In this document: positions 45,971 to 55,960 of the stretch, one piece after another
Layout: each line of letters begins with the position of its first letter
How positions within the stretch are numbered: position 1 is the first letter of the stretch
Assembly (NCBI GenBank): GCA_002172915.1
Contig: NHBW01000009.1
Span: forward strand, 28,524 to 92,523
Length of the DNA: 64,000 bases
Source of the DNA: Hyphomonas sp. TMED17
GTDB taxonomy: Bacteria; Pseudomonadota; Alphaproteobacteria; Caulobacterales; Hyphomonadaceae
Direction: 5' to 3'
Notes under the pieces: generated by a model
What the model was told of the DNA's origin: nothing
What the model saw: the letters and a program-made list of their open reading frames with translations, nothing else
Databases searched by the model: none
Position numbers and translations under genes: made by a program

Positions 45971-47389
45971 TTAGAACAAGTCACCCTGATCAGGCTTTTC
46001 CGGCGTCTGGGCTGATGATTTCCGAGCGCGTTTAGACGGTTTTTTTTCGGTCTCAGACGGCCTTGGGACTGCGCTGACATCACCATCGCCGAATTTTACC
46101 GAAAATGACTTAAGACCGCTGGCTGCGCGCGCAGATTTGACGAGTACACCGTCGGGGCCGAGTACGAGCGAGTAACCGCGTCGAAGCGTGCTTTGATAAG
46201 ACAATGTTTCAAGTGTCTTTGCTTCACTATCGAGTTTTTGCGTTTTTTGCTGGAGCAGCCGCCGTGTAGCCGGCTCGGTCCGGTTTGCAATGTCGGCTAG
46301 ACGTTTATGACTGCGCCTGAGGTCGCTGCGAAGCAAGTCGGTCCGCAAGGCTGCTGAGGCGCTGGTAAGCTGCAATCTTCGTTTAGACGTCAGATGCCGT
46401 ATACTACTGCCAAGCCGGCTTGCGAGCAGGTCAAATTGCTGGCGTTTAATCTCCAATAGTCTTTCAGCGCGTGGCAGGCGCGCCGCAGCAAAGCGATCAC
46501 GCTGTCTTTTGACATATCGTGTTAATGCATGCTTCTGGCGCTGCCCGAGGTCCTGAAGGCTCAGCACTAAGTCCGACCTTACGGGCACCGCGAATTCGGC
46601 TGCACCGGTCGGCGTCGGGGCGCGCTTATCGGCAACATAATCAATTAATGTATGGTCGACCTCATGGCCGACGGCCGAGATTAGCGGAATTGTACTGTTG
46701 AAAGCCGCCCTGACGACATTCTCTTCATTAAACGGCCAGAGATCCTCGATCGAGCCACCGCCGCGGCCGACAATCAGTATATCAGGGCGTTCGGGCGGAC
46801 GCATCTGATTAAAGCCGTCTATGGCAGCCGTGATCTGCTCTGCTGCCATGTCGCCTTGGACTAATACCGGCCAGAGAATGACTCTGACCGGGAAGCGGTC
46901 GCTTAAGCGGTGCAGGATGTCTCTAATGACGGCGCCGGTCGGCGAGGTCACAACACCGATTGTTGTCGGCAAAAAGGGTAAGGGCTGTTTGTGCGCTGGA
47001 TCAAACAGTCCGGCTGCGGCCAGCTTCTTTTTGCGCTCTTCCAGCAGGGCCATTAAAGCACCGGCGCCGGCGGGCCGGATATCGTTTGCAATCAGCTGGT
47101 AATTGGAGCGGCCCGGATAGGTTGACAGGCGGCCTGTAGCAACAACTTCGAGGCCTTCTTCGGGGCGGAAGGATAGACGGCCAACCTGGCTCTTCCACAT
47201 AACAGTGCTGAGAACGGATTTCTCATCCTTCAAATCCGCATATAAATGGCCGGAACCAGCAATGGTAACTCGCCCCAGTTCACCTCTTACACGGACGTGA
47301 TCATAGGTCGTTTCAATTGTTCGTTTCAGCGACATCGATAATTCAGAGACGCTCAATTCGACAAGATTGGTAGTGTTCTGGTCAACCAT
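45971..47389 (-). CDS. xseA: Exodeoxyribonuclease VII large subunit
   Basis: A 472-residue protein with an N-terminal OB-fold (about 8-105, VRVRGELGRVTIAGSGHLYADLKDE), the nuclease domain (about 125-310, with VVTSPTGAVIRDI, LIVGRGGGSIEDLW and ISAVGHEVDHTLIDYVADKRAPTP) and a long C-terminal coiled coil with a Lys/Ser-rich tail. With the small subunit XseB, not in this window, it degrades single-stranded DNA from both ends. It is divergent from purD, a common arrangement in alphaproteobacteria. Confidence 0.96.
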   Translation of the reverse strand: MVDQNTTNLVELSVSELSMSLKRTIETTYDHVRVRGELGRVTIAGSGHLYADLKDEKSVLSTVMWKSQVGRLSFRPEEGLEVVATGRLSTYPGRSNYQLIANDIRPAGAGALMALLEERKKKLAAAGLFDPAHKQPLPFLPTTIGVVTSPTGAVIRDILHRLSDRFPVRVILWPVLVQGDMAAEQITAAIDGFNQMRPPERPDILIVGRGGGSIEDLWPFNEENVVRAAFNSTIPLISAVGHEVDHTLIDYVADKRAPTPTGAAEFAVPVRSDLVLSLQDLGQRQKHALTRYVKRQRDRFAAARLPRAERLLEIKRQQFDLLASRLGSSIRHLTSKRRLQLTSASAALRTDLLRSDLRRSHKRLADIANRTEPATRRLLQQKTQKLDSEAKTLETLSYQSTLRRGYSLVLGPDGVLVKSARAASGLKSFSVKFGDGDVSAVPRPSETEKKPSKRARKSSAQTPEKPDQGDLF

Positions 47390-47490
47390 AGCGGGAACCT
47401 ATCCTTTCATCGCGATCACGTCACCCGTTTTGCGTAAAGTTGAGTATCAAGGGCTTGCCTCGGAAATCGGCTCGGTCCAATAGAGCCGTC

Positions 47491-48777
47491 ATGAGAATTC
47501 TTATTGTTGGATCCGGTGGACGCGAGCACGCGTTGGCCTGGAAAATTAAGCAGTCGCCATTGGTTGACGAGGTTTATAGCGCACCGGGCAATCCGGGCAT
47601 GGACAAAATTGGTCCATGCTTTGATGTCGATCCGATGGATTTGCACAAAATGCAGGAACTGGTTCTGCAACTTGCGCCGGACTTGACGGTTATCGGGCCC
47701 GAGGCACCACTTGCAGTTGGTCTGTCTGACGCCCTTAGGGCGCGTGGCTTCGATGTCTTTGCGCCAAGTCAGGCGGCGTCACAGCTGGAGACATCGAAAG
47801 GCTTCGCAAAATACCTTATGGCGAAGTATGATATTCCAACCGCCGCTTATCAGCGTTTCACAGACGTTGCAGAAGCGCTCGATTATGTCGGCACCCAGTC
47901 GGCCCCTTATGTCATCAAGGCTGACGGTTTGGCGGCCGGTAAAGGCGTCGTGATCTGCGATAATCTCGAGGACGCCGAGAATGAAATCGAAGAGATGATG
48001 ACAGGTAAGTTCGGCGACGCTTCGAATGCGATTATCATTGAAGAATTCATGACCGGCGAGGAGGCATCAATCTTTGTCCTGACCGATGGTGACGGTGCGC
48101 TCTATTTACCGGCTGCACAGGATCATAAACGGGTTGGCGATGGCGATGTCGGTCCGAATACGGGCGGTATGGGCGCCTATGCACCAGCGCCGGTTGTGAC
48201 GCCTCGGCAGTTGGAGCTTATCCAGACGCTTATCGTTGAACCGTTGCTGTCGGGTATGGCAGAGGACGGTATGCCCTATCAGGGGGCCCTCTATGTCGGT
48301 GTTATGATTGCTGAAACCGGCCCCCGCGTTGTCGAGTTCAATGCGCGCTTTGGGGATCCGGAATGTCAGGTGCTAATGGCTGGTTTGCCGGGTGATATTG
48401 TGCCTGCATTACTGGTTTGCGCGACAGGCGGACTGGTCCAGTCGCATAATAGTGTCAGCCAAATGATGGGGCTTCTTGATTTTCGTCCGACGGCAACAGT
48501 GGTTATGGCGAGCGCCGGCTATCCTGGCAGTTATGAAAAGGGCGCCGTGATCAAAGGCGTTGACGCGGCTGGCGATATTGACGGTGTTTCGGTCTTCCAG
48601 GCTGGATGCGGGGTTAATGGCAGTGGCGAATTGATCGCTGAAGGCGGACGGGTTCTCGGCGTTACTGCGACCGGGGAGTCTCTCCGGCAAGCTGTCGATC
48701 GGGCCTATCAGGGGGTCGATTGTATTGATTGGTCGACCGGTTTCTTCAGAAAAGATATTGGCTGGCGGGCTCTATAG
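47491..48777 (+). CDS. purD: Phosphoribosylamine-glycine ligase
   Basis: A 428-residue ATP-grasp enzyme for the second step of purine biosynthesis. It starts RILIVGSGGREHALAWK, has the ATP-grasp core with PYVIKADGLAAGKGVVI, the metal-binding FNARFGDPECQ near residue 292, and the usual C-terminal GRVLGVTATG segment. ATG 47491 begins the conserved N-terminus; an in-frame ATG at 47440 would add 17 unrelated residues. The xseA start lies about 100 bases away on the other strand. Confidence 0.97.
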   Translation: MRILIVGSGGREHALAWKIKQSPLVDEVYSAPGNPGMDKIGPCFDVDPMDLHKMQELVLQLAPDLTVIGPEAPLAVGLSDALRARGFDVFAPSQAASQLETSKGFAKYLMAKYDIPTAAYQRFTDVAEALDYVGTQSAPYVIKADGLAAGKGVVICDNLEDAENEIEEMMTGKFGDASNAIIIEEFMTGEEASIFVLTDGDGALYLPAAQDHKRVGDGDVGPNTGGMGAYAPAPVVTPRQLELIQTLIVEPLLSGMAEDGMPYQGALYVGVMIAETGPRVVEFNARFGDPECQVLMAGLPGDIVPALLVCATGGLVQSHNSVSQMMGLLDFRPTATVVMASAGYPGSYEKGAVIKGVDAAGDIDGVSVFQAGCGVNGSGELIAEGGRVLGVTATGESLRQAVDRAYQGVDCIDWSTGFFRKDIGWRAL

Positions 48778-48796
48778 TGGAGTTGCTTCAAGCAAG

Positions 48797-49180
48797 ATGA
48801 GCCGGCCTGTCAGCGATCTGAATACGCTTCTGAGCACATTGGCACTCGACCTTCGGCCGGGCGTATGGGCTTTTGAGACAACGCCCGAGCCTGTCCTGCT
48901 AAATGGCGCGATTATGCTGTTTGCTGAACGGGAAGGCTGGACCCAGATCCGTCCGGCAACGCCCGGCGACCTCGCGAATAATCGATGGTGCTGGATCGAA
49001 CTGGGGGTATATTCGGACCTTCATGCCGTCGGATTTATCGCCGAGATTTCAAGAATATTAGCGCAGAATGCATTACCCTGTAATGTTGTCGCGGGCTTTA
49101 ATCATGACCACCTTTTTATTCCGGAAGATCAATGTGCACGGGCTGTGGAGGTTTTACAGGCTATAAATGGCGGCGACTGA
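48797..49180 (+). CDS. ACT domain-containing protein
   Basis: A 127-residue protein that looks like two ACT-like modules in tandem, as in the CASTOR-type ACT proteins: a degenerate first module (LRPGVWAFETTPEP) and a clear second one (CWIELGVYSDLHAVGFIAEISRILAQNALPCNVVAGFNHDHLFI). These small proteins bind amino acids and their role in bacteria is unknown. ATG 48797 lies just after the purD stop, so it may be co-transcribed with purD; a longer frame from 48725 would overlap purD. Confidence 0.82.
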   Translation: MSRPVSDLNTLLSTLALDLRPGVWAFETTPEPVLLNGAIMLFAEREGWTQIRPATPGDLANNRWCWIELGVYSDLHAVGFIAEISRILAQNALPCNVVAGFNHDHLFIPEDQCARAVEVLQAINGGD

Positions 49181-49252
49181 CCCTAGGTCCTGTATTGTCC
49201 CAGCCAGCTCAGGCCGCTAAGGAAACCACAATCAAGATTATAGGAGGTTGGC

Positions 49253-50341
49253 ATGAGTGATGTCGTCAGTGCACAGGAAATGTTTACCGGGACGAAGGAA
49301 GTCACCGACGCTCACAAATTTGACCCTGAAAAACTAGCGGTTTGGATGGAAGCCAATGTCGAGGGCTATGCCGGGCCACTAGAAGTCCGGCAGTTCAAGG
49401 GCGGACAGTCTAATCCGACCTATCAGCTGGTTACGCCAAACAAGAAATATGTGATGCGGCGCAAGCCACCTGGAAAATTGTTGCCATCTGCGCATGCGGT
49501 CGATCGCGAATATCGGGCGATCTCGGCACTCTATCCTTTGGGCTTTCCAGTCGCGAAACCCTATGGTCTGTGCGAGGATGAGAATGTCACCGGAACCATG
49601 TTTTATGTCATGGATATGGTTGAAGGCCGGATTCTCTGGGACGGGACGCTGCCGCATTGCGAACCGGCTGAGCGGCGGGCGATTTACGAAGCGAAAGTCA
49701 AAACCTTTGCCGCGTTGCATAATGTTGACTGGCGGGCAGCCGGTCTGGAAGGCTTTGGCAAGGAGGGCGACTATGTTGCTCGCCAAATCCATCGCTGGAC
49801 GAAGCAGTATCAGCTTTCGGAAACCCAGCATATCGAGGATATGAACAAGCTTATTGAGTGGCTGCCGAAAAACATTCCCGCAGGTGAGACAACAACAATC
49901 GTACATGGCGATTATCGCCTTGATAATATGATTTTGCATCCAACTGACCCTGAAGTGATTGCCGTTCTGGACTGGGAATTATGTACGCTTGGCGATCCAC
50001 TGGCCGATTTCAGCTACCATCTCATGAACTGGGTCATGCCAAGTTCTGACCCGGGTCGGGGCGCCCTCGTAGATATTGAAGATTTGACGAGCCACGGCAT
50101 TCCGACAATGGAGGAATATGTTCGCCTATATTGTGACCATACTGGCCGCGACGGACTGCCGGAGCTCAACTATTACTTCGCTTATAATGGGTTCCGCCTC
50201 GCCGGTATTCTGCAAGGGATTATTGGCCGGGTTCGCGACGGTACGGCGGCCAATGCGAATGCTGCAACGATGGAAGCGCGTGTCTTGCCTCTAGCGCAGT
50301 TCGCAGCCAGTTTTGCAAGAAAGGCCGGCATGGAAGGCTAG
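49253..50341 (+). CDS. Phosphotransferase family protein (ACAD10/11-like kinase)
   Basis: A 362-residue aminoglycoside-phosphotransferase/choline-kinase-like protein. Signatures: FKGGQSNPTYQL (glycine-rich loop), YVMRRKPPGKLLPSAHAVDREYRAI (ATP-binding Lys), VHGDYRLDNMIL (catalytic Asp) and AVLDWELCTLGDPLADF (metal Asp). In bacteria this subgroup usually sits with acyl-CoA dehydrogenases and is thought to phosphorylate hydroxyacyl substrates, as the N-terminal domain of ACAD10/11 does. TAGGAGG lies six bases before ATG 49253. Confidence 0.92.
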   Translation: MSDVVSAQEMFTGTKEVTDAHKFDPEKLAVWMEANVEGYAGPLEVRQFKGGQSNPTYQLVTPNKKYVMRRKPPGKLLPSAHAVDREYRAISALYPLGFPVAKPYGLCEDENVTGTMFYVMDMVEGRILWDGTLPHCEPAERRAIYEAKVKTFAALHNVDWRAAGLEGFGKEGDYVARQIHRWTKQYQLSETQHIEDMNKLIEWLPKNIPAGETTTIVHGDYRLDNMILHPTDPEVIAVLDWELCTLGDPLADFSYHLMNWVMPSSDPGRGALVDIEDLTSHGIPTMEEYVRLYCDHTGRDGLPELNYYFAYNGFRLAGILQGIIGRVRDGTAANANAATMEARVLPLAQFAASFARKAGMEG

Positions 50342-50392
50342 CCGACGCCCGGCGGCAATCGACAACGCATACGGCTCGGTAACGGTCCAGTG

Positions 50393-51319
50393 TCAGGAGC
50401 AGTTCGAATGCTGGAAATCGTCGCGGAACATGAAAGTTTCGTCTGTGATATAAGTCGCGAATTCGGCTGATAGCGCATTGTTCTGATCATATGTCAGGGT
50501 CGACAGGTCGGAATTGCTGTACATGCGGGTCCCAAGGTATTTTTCGACATAAGCGAGGTCGAGCACGCCCCAATAATTGTCGGGGTTTGCGCGGCATTTC
50601 AGTTTCGATGCATCATCGAGCATCAGCTCGCTAATATCGGTGATGTATTCCTGCTCGACATTTTGGGTCTGTAAATGGTCTCGAATATGTTCGCGCCCGG
50701 CGTGATAAAGAGAATATCCGAAATCATAACCAAGTTGCGCCTGCATCAGATCGAGGCGGCTTGGTTCTCTGTTATTGTTCAACCAGCCAAACCATGTGCG
50801 ATAATTCAGCATCGAGATCCCGTGTACGGCGATGAAAGCCGATTTGTGCAATTGAAAGCGGTCGAGGCCGGGAAGAATAATCATGGCGCAGGCTGATAGA
50901 CATGGGCCAGCGACAATTGTCGAGCTAGCTTTCTGATCGATGATCCGGCTCATCAGCCGCGCGGTTGCAACATTTCCGCCTGGGCTGCTTATGATTAGTT
51001 GTTCGACAGTGGGCAGCGCTGAGAATTTGAGAAATTGCGACGGAAATATCGCGTCATTATAGCAAATCGTCGAAGCCTCCTCGAAATAGAATACGCCCTC
51101 TTCGGCGAGGCAGCGTTGAACCAGCGGATCGAGTTTGGTTTCGGCTGTCGCGATTGAAGCGTTAAGGCACAGGCTGGCAATCAGACTGAAGATTACTGAA
51201 AGAGTGGCGCGCAGGCGTAACCGGTTTAAGCCAATGGCCTGATTGGCTATCGCAGTAATCGCGACGACAAAAAGGCGATAATGCTCCGGTCTAGCAGCTG
51301 ATAAAAGTATATGGGTCAT
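50393..51319 (-). CDS. Clp-protease-fold protein with N-terminal membrane anchor
   Basis: A 308-residue protein. An N-terminal hydrophobic segment (about 37-55) looks like a signal anchor. The rest has a ClpP/SppA-like fold: VEQLIISSPGGNVATARLM gives the oxyanion strand, the nucleophile is S142 in GPCLSACAMIIL, and H167 lies in AFIAVHG as in SppA-type and ClpP-like enzymes. It could be a periplasmic or membrane-bound serine peptidase. Its ATG overlaps the TGA stop of the fatty-acid hydroxylase gene (ATGA), so I take 51319 as the start; the longer frame to 51481 lies inside that gene. Confidence 0.72.
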   Translation of the reverse strand: MTHILLSAARPEHYRLFVVAITAIANQAIGLNRLRLRATLSVIFSLIASLCLNASIATAETKLDPLVQRCLAEEGVFYFEEASTICYNDAIFPSQFLKFSALPTVEQLIISSPGGNVATARLMSRIIDQKASSTIVAGPCLSACAMIILPGLDRFQLHKSAFIAVHGISMLNYRTWFGWLNNNREPSRLDLMQAQLGYDFGYSLYHAGREHIRDHLQTQNVEQEYITDISELMLDDASKLKCRANPDNYWGVLDLAYVEKYLGTRMYSNSDLSTLTYDQNNALSAEFATYITDETFMFRDDFQHSNCS

Positions 51320-52200
51320 GAATCGAAGCTCTGCTTGGACGTAACAAACTGTCTGTTTTTGTCGATATCGAGTGGAGATGGGCAAATTGGTCGGGAGCGG
51401 TCGTCCGGCGGCGAGAATATCAGTCGAAGTCGATCCGACAGGCTGTTTGCCCGGGCTAGCTCGGCAAACATCGCGGACCATTCATGCAGCGCGATCCTGA
51501 ACGGGTTATAAGTTTTGATATTATTCGTGAGACCGTAATTGACCGGCTGGCGTTCTGCTTCGAAGGTTCGGAATATTTTATCCCAAATGATCAGAAAATT
51601 GCTGAAGTTCCGATCGATATATTGCGGGTTCGAGCCATGATGAACCCGGTGATGAGCCGGAGACACGAAGACATGTTCTAGCCAGCCGATCCGCTTAATT
51701 TGCTCGGTATGGGTCCAGAAGCCATAAATCGTTAGAAGCGATCCGACGCTCATTATCATAATCGGGTCAAAACCGAGCAATGGAACCGGCCAGTAAAATA
51801 AAGGCTTTGTGAGTGGTCCAAACCATGATTGACGAAGCGCGGTACCAAGGTTCATACGTTCGCTTGAGTGATGGGCGACATGGACGGCCCAGAGCAGCCT
51901 GACCCGGTGGGAGGCGCGATGGTACCAATAATACAGGAAATCCAGCACGATCGCTAAAAGGATAAGCTGTTCGATGCTGGTATCGAATGTGAATATGCGG
52001 AACTGATACAGCCCAAAATAAAAACCGAGAATAAGGCCGTTTACTGCCAGCTGGACAAGGATATTGCCCGCGAGTTGCGACATGCTTCCAAGGAAATCAG
52101 CGAGTTCATAAGCCAGCTTGCCGCGCCTGGCCGAGAGCACTACTTCGACAAGCATCAGGCCGGCAAAGACCGGTAAAGCAAGTGCTCTCAGATCGACCAT
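51316..52200 (-). CDS. Sterol desaturase/fatty acid hydroxylase family protein (second copy)
   Basis: About 294 residues. The di-iron histidine clusters match those of the paralogue at 39003: YYWYHRASH, HVAHHSSERMN and HHRVHHGSNP, followed by the same FSNFLIIWDKIFRTFEAE tail. Four to five membrane helices precede and separate them. Lipid hydroxylation or desaturation is expected. ATG 52200 is chosen because it aligns with the paralogue's start and follows GGAAT; a long in-frame extension to 52461 exists and includes a CPHC pair, so the true start is uncertain. It is translationally coupled to the Clp-fold gene. Confidence 0.84.
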   Translation of the reverse strand: MVDLRALALPVFAGLMLVEVVLSARRGKLAYELADFLGSMSQLAGNILVQLAVNGLILGFYFGLYQFRIFTFDTSIEQLILLAIVLDFLYYWYHRASHRVRLLWAVHVAHHSSERMNLGTALRQSWFGPLTKPLFYWPVPLLGFDPIMIMSVGSLLTIYGFWTHTEQIKRIGWLEHVFVSPAHHRVHHGSNPQYIDRNFSNFLIIWDKIFRTFEAERQPVNYGLTNNIKTYNPFRIALHEWSAMFAELARANSLSDRLRLIFSPPDDRSRPICPSPLDIDKNRQFVTSKQSFDS

Positions 52201-52623
52201 TCTATTCCGCGCTCCGAACACGCCCAGCGCGGTGAAATTGTCAATCAACCGCATCTCGTAAAGTTTTGCTATATCAATCCGACCCGCGCAATGGGGGCAG
52301 AGGTGTTTTATCGCGTGGCAGGCTGCATCTCGCGATAATTTGGGATCCAAGGTAATTTCCCGAACACCAGCTAGGGCGGAGGTGACAGACCGAAGAATTG
52401 CATATACGCCTAGTGTTATGGGGAAGCGGTGGGCGCGCATTTTGTCGTATTTGTAAAGCAAATTTGCTCGTCGATGCTGGGTTTTTCATGGTTCCAAGCT
52501 GGCGCTCGCCAGTACGAAACCTGCAACTGATTGAGTTTGAGGGGTTTAGATTTTAAACGGGGAATGAGCAGATATTCCCTTAAGCGTGAAATTTTTTGGT
52601 TAATAATGAAGGGGAGCATAGCT

Positions 52624-54270
52624 GTGACCAAAGCATCCGATCTTTTTGTGCAATGTCTTGAAGAAGAAGGCGTCGAATACGTTTTTGGCGTTCCGGGCGA
52701 AGAAAACCTGGACTTTCTCGATAGTTTGTCGCGTTCGAAGAAAATCAAGTTGATCCTGACCCGGCATGAACAGGGCGCAGGGTTCATGGCGGCGACCTAT
52801 GGACGGCATACAGGCAAAACGGGTGTCTGTCTGGCAACGCTTGGCCCCGGTGCAACCAATTTCGTTACGGCAGCGGCTTATGCCCAACTCGGCGGCATGC
52901 CGATGATGATGATTACCGGCCAGAAACCGATCAAAAAATCGAAGCAGGGGCGTTTCCAGATTCTGGATGTTGTCGCGATGATGGGACCGATCACAAAATA
53001 TACCCATCAGATGGCAAGTTCAGACAATATTCCGAGCCGGGTTCGCGAGGCGCTCAGACTCGCGGAGGAAGAAAAGCCCGGTGCCGTGCATATTGAGCTG
53101 CCGGAAGATATCGCGGACGAAGAGACCGATGCGGTACCGATCAAACCAAGTCAAGTCAGACGTCCGACAGCCGATACAAAATCAGTTCGTGCCGCGGTAA
53201 AGGCATTGGAGAATGCCAAGTCGCCTATCCTCGTTATCGGAGGCGGGGCCAATCGTACAATGACTGGCCGTATGCTTCTTCAATTTGTTGAAAAGACCGG
53301 TATTCCGTTCCTGACAACACAGCTCGGCAAAGGGGTCATTGACGAACGGCACCCGAAATTTGTCGGTTGCGCGGCCCTGTCGGCAGGTGATTTTGTTCAT
53401 CGTGCGCTGGAGTCAGCCGATCTCATCGTCAATATCGGGCATGACGTAATTGAAAAACCACCTTTCTTTATGTCGGAAGATGGCCCTGATGTCGTGCACG
53501 TCTCAACCAAGACGGCCGAAGTTGATCCGGTCTATTTCCCCCAGATTGAAGTGATTGGCGATATTGCCAATGCGATCTGGCAGATCAAGGAAGATATCGT
53601 GCCAAATGGCGCCTGGTCGTTCGATAAAATGCTGGCGCCGCGTCAGGCTGAGCTCGCGCATACAGCGCCACTGGCAGCTGATGACCGCTTCCCGATATTC
53701 CCGCCGCATCTAGTTCAGGAAGTCAGAAATGTGATGCCTGATGACGGCATTATATGTCTTGATAATGGGGTTTATAAAATCTGGTTCGCTCGCGGCTATT
53801 CGGCCTATCGCCCAAACACTGTATTGCTGGACAATGCTCTGGCGACAATGGGGGCAGGTCTGCCGTCAGCGATGATGTCGGCGATGGTCTATCCAGATCG
53901 TAAGGTGATGGCGATTTGTGGCGATGGCGGGTTTATGATGAACAGCCAGGAAATGGAAACGGCGGTTCGTCTCGGGCTGAATATGACTGTCCTAATCCTT
54001 AATGATAATAGCTATGGCATGATCCGTTGGAAGCAGGCGAATATGGGTTTTGACGATTGGGGTCTGACTTATGGAAACCCGGATTTCGTGAAATATGCCG
54101 AGAGCTATGGCGCACACGGGCACCGGGTCGAAAGTTCCGATCATTTGAAAGAATTGTTGATCCATACGCGCGATACACCCGGTGTTCACCTGATTGATTG
54201 TCCGGTGGACTATTCCGAGAATGATCAGATTCTGAATATCGATCTGAAAGTTCTTTCGAAGCAAGTGTAG
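52624..54270 (+). CDS. Acetolactate synthase-type thiamine diphosphate enzyme
   Basis: A 548-residue three-domain TPP enzyme. The N-terminal pyrimidine domain has FGVPGEENLDFLD and the catalytic glutamate in LTRHEQGAGFMA; the middle domain is a Rossmann-like ILVIGGGAN segment; the C-terminal domain has the cofactor motif AICGDGGFMMNSQEM...LILNDNSYGMI. It is closest by eye to single-subunit catabolic acetolactate synthases (AlsS-like) and has no small regulatory-subunit gene beside it. GTG 52624 has AAGGGGAG eight bases upstream; ATG 52606 lacks one. A hairpin follows its stop, and an aldehyde dehydrogenase gene comes next. Confidence 0.9.
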   Translation: MTKASDLFVQCLEEEGVEYVFGVPGEENLDFLDSLSRSKKIKLILTRHEQGAGFMAATYGRHTGKTGVCLATLGPGATNFVTAAAYAQLGGMPMMMITGQKPIKKSKQGRFQILDVVAMMGPITKYTHQMASSDNIPSRVREALRLAEEEKPGAVHIELPEDIADEETDAVPIKPSQVRRPTADTKSVRAAVKALENAKSPILVIGGGANRTMTGRMLLQFVEKTGIPFLTTQLGKGVIDERHPKFVGCAALSAGDFVHRALESADLIVNIGHDVIEKPPFFMSEDGPDVVHVSTKTAEVDPVYFPQIEVIGDIANAIWQIKEDIVPNGAWSFDKMLAPRQAELAHTAPLAADDRFPIFPPHLVQEVRNVMPDDGIICLDNGVYKIWFARGYSAYRPNTVLLDNALATMGAGLPSAMMSAMVYPDRKVMAICGDGGFMMNSQEMETAVRLGLNMTVLILNDNSYGMIRWKQANMGFDDWGLTYGNPDFVKYAESYGAHGHRVESSDHLKELLIHTRDTPGVHLIDCPVDYSENDQILNIDLKVLSKQV

Positions 54271-54277
54271 AAATATC

Positions 54278-54313
54278 TGCCATCCCCGAAGCCATCAGGC
54301 GCCGGGGATGGCA
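54278..54313 (+). terminator. Eleven-base hairpin after the TPP enzyme gene
   Basis: TGCCATCCCCG and CGGGGATGGCA pair perfectly around 14 bases, starting seven bases after the stop; a weak CGTTTCTTC follows. Confidence 0.65.
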
Positions 54314-54502
54314 CGTTTCTTCAGTGATTTTGATCTATGCCGGGCCGATGCGATTATATGACTTACGCGATAGAAAGCTGGTTCGGATCTTAATTTAAAT
54401 AGGACCAAATGATGGCCGAGGGCGGATTACTGCCCGCGCCTGATAAAACAGCCGAAAAGGGTTATTGGTTCGCGTACTAAAGATGGAATGGAGCCACATG
54501 CG

Positions 54503-55933
54503 ATGACACTTAAAGAGATTTACCCACTTTATCTCAATAATGAAGCTCAGCAGCCGAATACCAATCTCGCCGTTACCGATAAATATACGGGGGAAGTTGC
54601 ATTCCGTGTTGCCCAGGCCGACGCTGCAACCATTGATGCAGCTATTGCCGGCGCGGTCGAGGCTTCTGAAGCGATGGCGCAGATGCCGAGCTATCAACGT
54701 CAGAAGGTTCTCGATCATTGCGTGAAGCGGTTTGAGGAGCGCTTTGATGAGCTGGCCTATGCGCTCTGTATTGAGGCTGGTAAACCGATTAAGGATGCTG
54801 AAGGCGAAGTATCGCGTTTGATTGATACGTTCAGAATTGCCGCAGAAGAATCAGTGCGGATGGGTGGTGAGGTTCAAGCGCTTGATATAAGTCCGCGGGC
54901 AAAAGGTTATCAGGGCATTTGGAAACGGGTGCCGATCGGACCTTGTTCTTTTATTTCGCCGTTTAACTTTCCATTGAACTTGGCTGCTCACAAAGTCGCA
55001 CCGGCTATTGCGGTAGGGTGTCCGTTCGTGATGAAGCCGGCAAGCCGTACACCGCTTGGGGCGATAATCATGGGTGAGGTTCTGGCTGAAACCGATCTGC
55101 CAAAAGGGGCGTTTTCGATCCTTCCGGCGAGCCGTGATGGCGCCGATCTGTTTACTACTGACGACCGGCTGAAATTGCTGTCATTTACAGGCTCACCAGA
55201 TGTTGGCTGGGATTTGAAGGCCCGTTGCGGCAAGAAGAAAGTTGTTCTGGAACTCGGCGGGAATGCCGCGGTCATAATTGACCATGATGCAGATCTCGAT
55301 GATGCCGTCGAGCGGGTTATTTTCGGGGCGTTCTACCAGTCCGGTCAAAGCTGTATTGGGGTTCAGCGCATCATTATTCATGCTGATGTGTACGACACGT
55401 TCAAGGCGCGTCTTGTGGCACGCGCGGGCACGTTGATTGCCGGTGATCCAAAAGACAAGAATACATTTGTCGGGCCGATGATTCACGAGAAAGAAGCAAT
55501 CCGTCTGGATAATTGGATTCAGGAAGCGGTGGCGTCGGGGGCAACACTTTTATGTGGTGGCAAACGCGACGGGGCCATGCTCGAGGCGACATTGCTAGAG
55601 AATGTCGGACGTGATCAGAAAATTGTCACTGAAGAGGCCTTTGGCCCGGTTGCTGTTCTATCGAAATTTACTGATTTCAACGCCGCGATGGCGGAAGTGA
55701 ATGATAGTAAATTCGGGCTTCAGGCTGGAGTATTTACGCGTGATTTGTTCAAAATGTTTGATTGTTGGGATCAGCTGGATGTCGGTGGCATTGTGATCAA
55801 TGATGTGCCGAGCTATCGCGTCGATAACATGCCGTACGGGGGTGTAAAAGATTCAGGTCTCGGACGGGAGGGCGTCAAATTCGCGATGGAAGATATGACC
55901 GAGATCCGTAATCTTGTGATCCGCCGAAACTAG
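54503..55933 (+). CDS. NAD(P)-dependent aldehyde dehydrogenase
   Basis: A 476-residue ALDH. Visible signatures: SPFNFPLNLAAHKVAPAIA (oxyanion Asn and cofactor segment), VMKPASRTPLGA, SFTGSPDVG, VLELGGNAAVI (catalytic Glu), QSGQSCIGVQRI (catalytic Cys) and a C-terminal YGGVKDSGLGREG. Oxidises an aldehyde to its acid; the substrate is unknown. Its gene follows the acetolactate-synthase-like gene on the same strand, a pairing I recall from other alphaproteobacteria. ATG 54503 has GGAG nine bases upstream; ATG 54488 adds five residues. Confidence 0.93.
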   Translation: MTLKEIYPLYLNNEAQQPNTNLAVTDKYTGEVAFRVAQADAATIDAAIAGAVEASEAMAQMPSYQRQKVLDHCVKRFEERFDELAYALCIEAGKPIKDAEGEVSRLIDTFRIAAEESVRMGGEVQALDISPRAKGYQGIWKRVPIGPCSFISPFNFPLNLAAHKVAPAIAVGCPFVMKPASRTPLGAIIMGEVLAETDLPKGAFSILPASRDGADLFTTDDRLKLLSFTGSPDVGWDLKARCGKKKVVLELGGNAAVIIDHDADLDDAVERVIFGAFYQSGQSCIGVQRIIIHADVYDTFKARLVARAGTLIAGDPKDKNTFVGPMIHEKEAIRLDNWIQEAVASGATLLCGGKRDGAMLEATLLENVGRDQKIVTEEAFGPVAVLSKFTDFNAAMAEVNDSKFGLQAGVFTRDLFKMFDCWDQLDVGGIVINDVPSYRVDNMPYGGVKDSGLGREGVKFAMEDMTEIRNLVIRRN

Positions 55934-55960
55934 TATTTTCTATGCGGCTAAGCCAATTTG

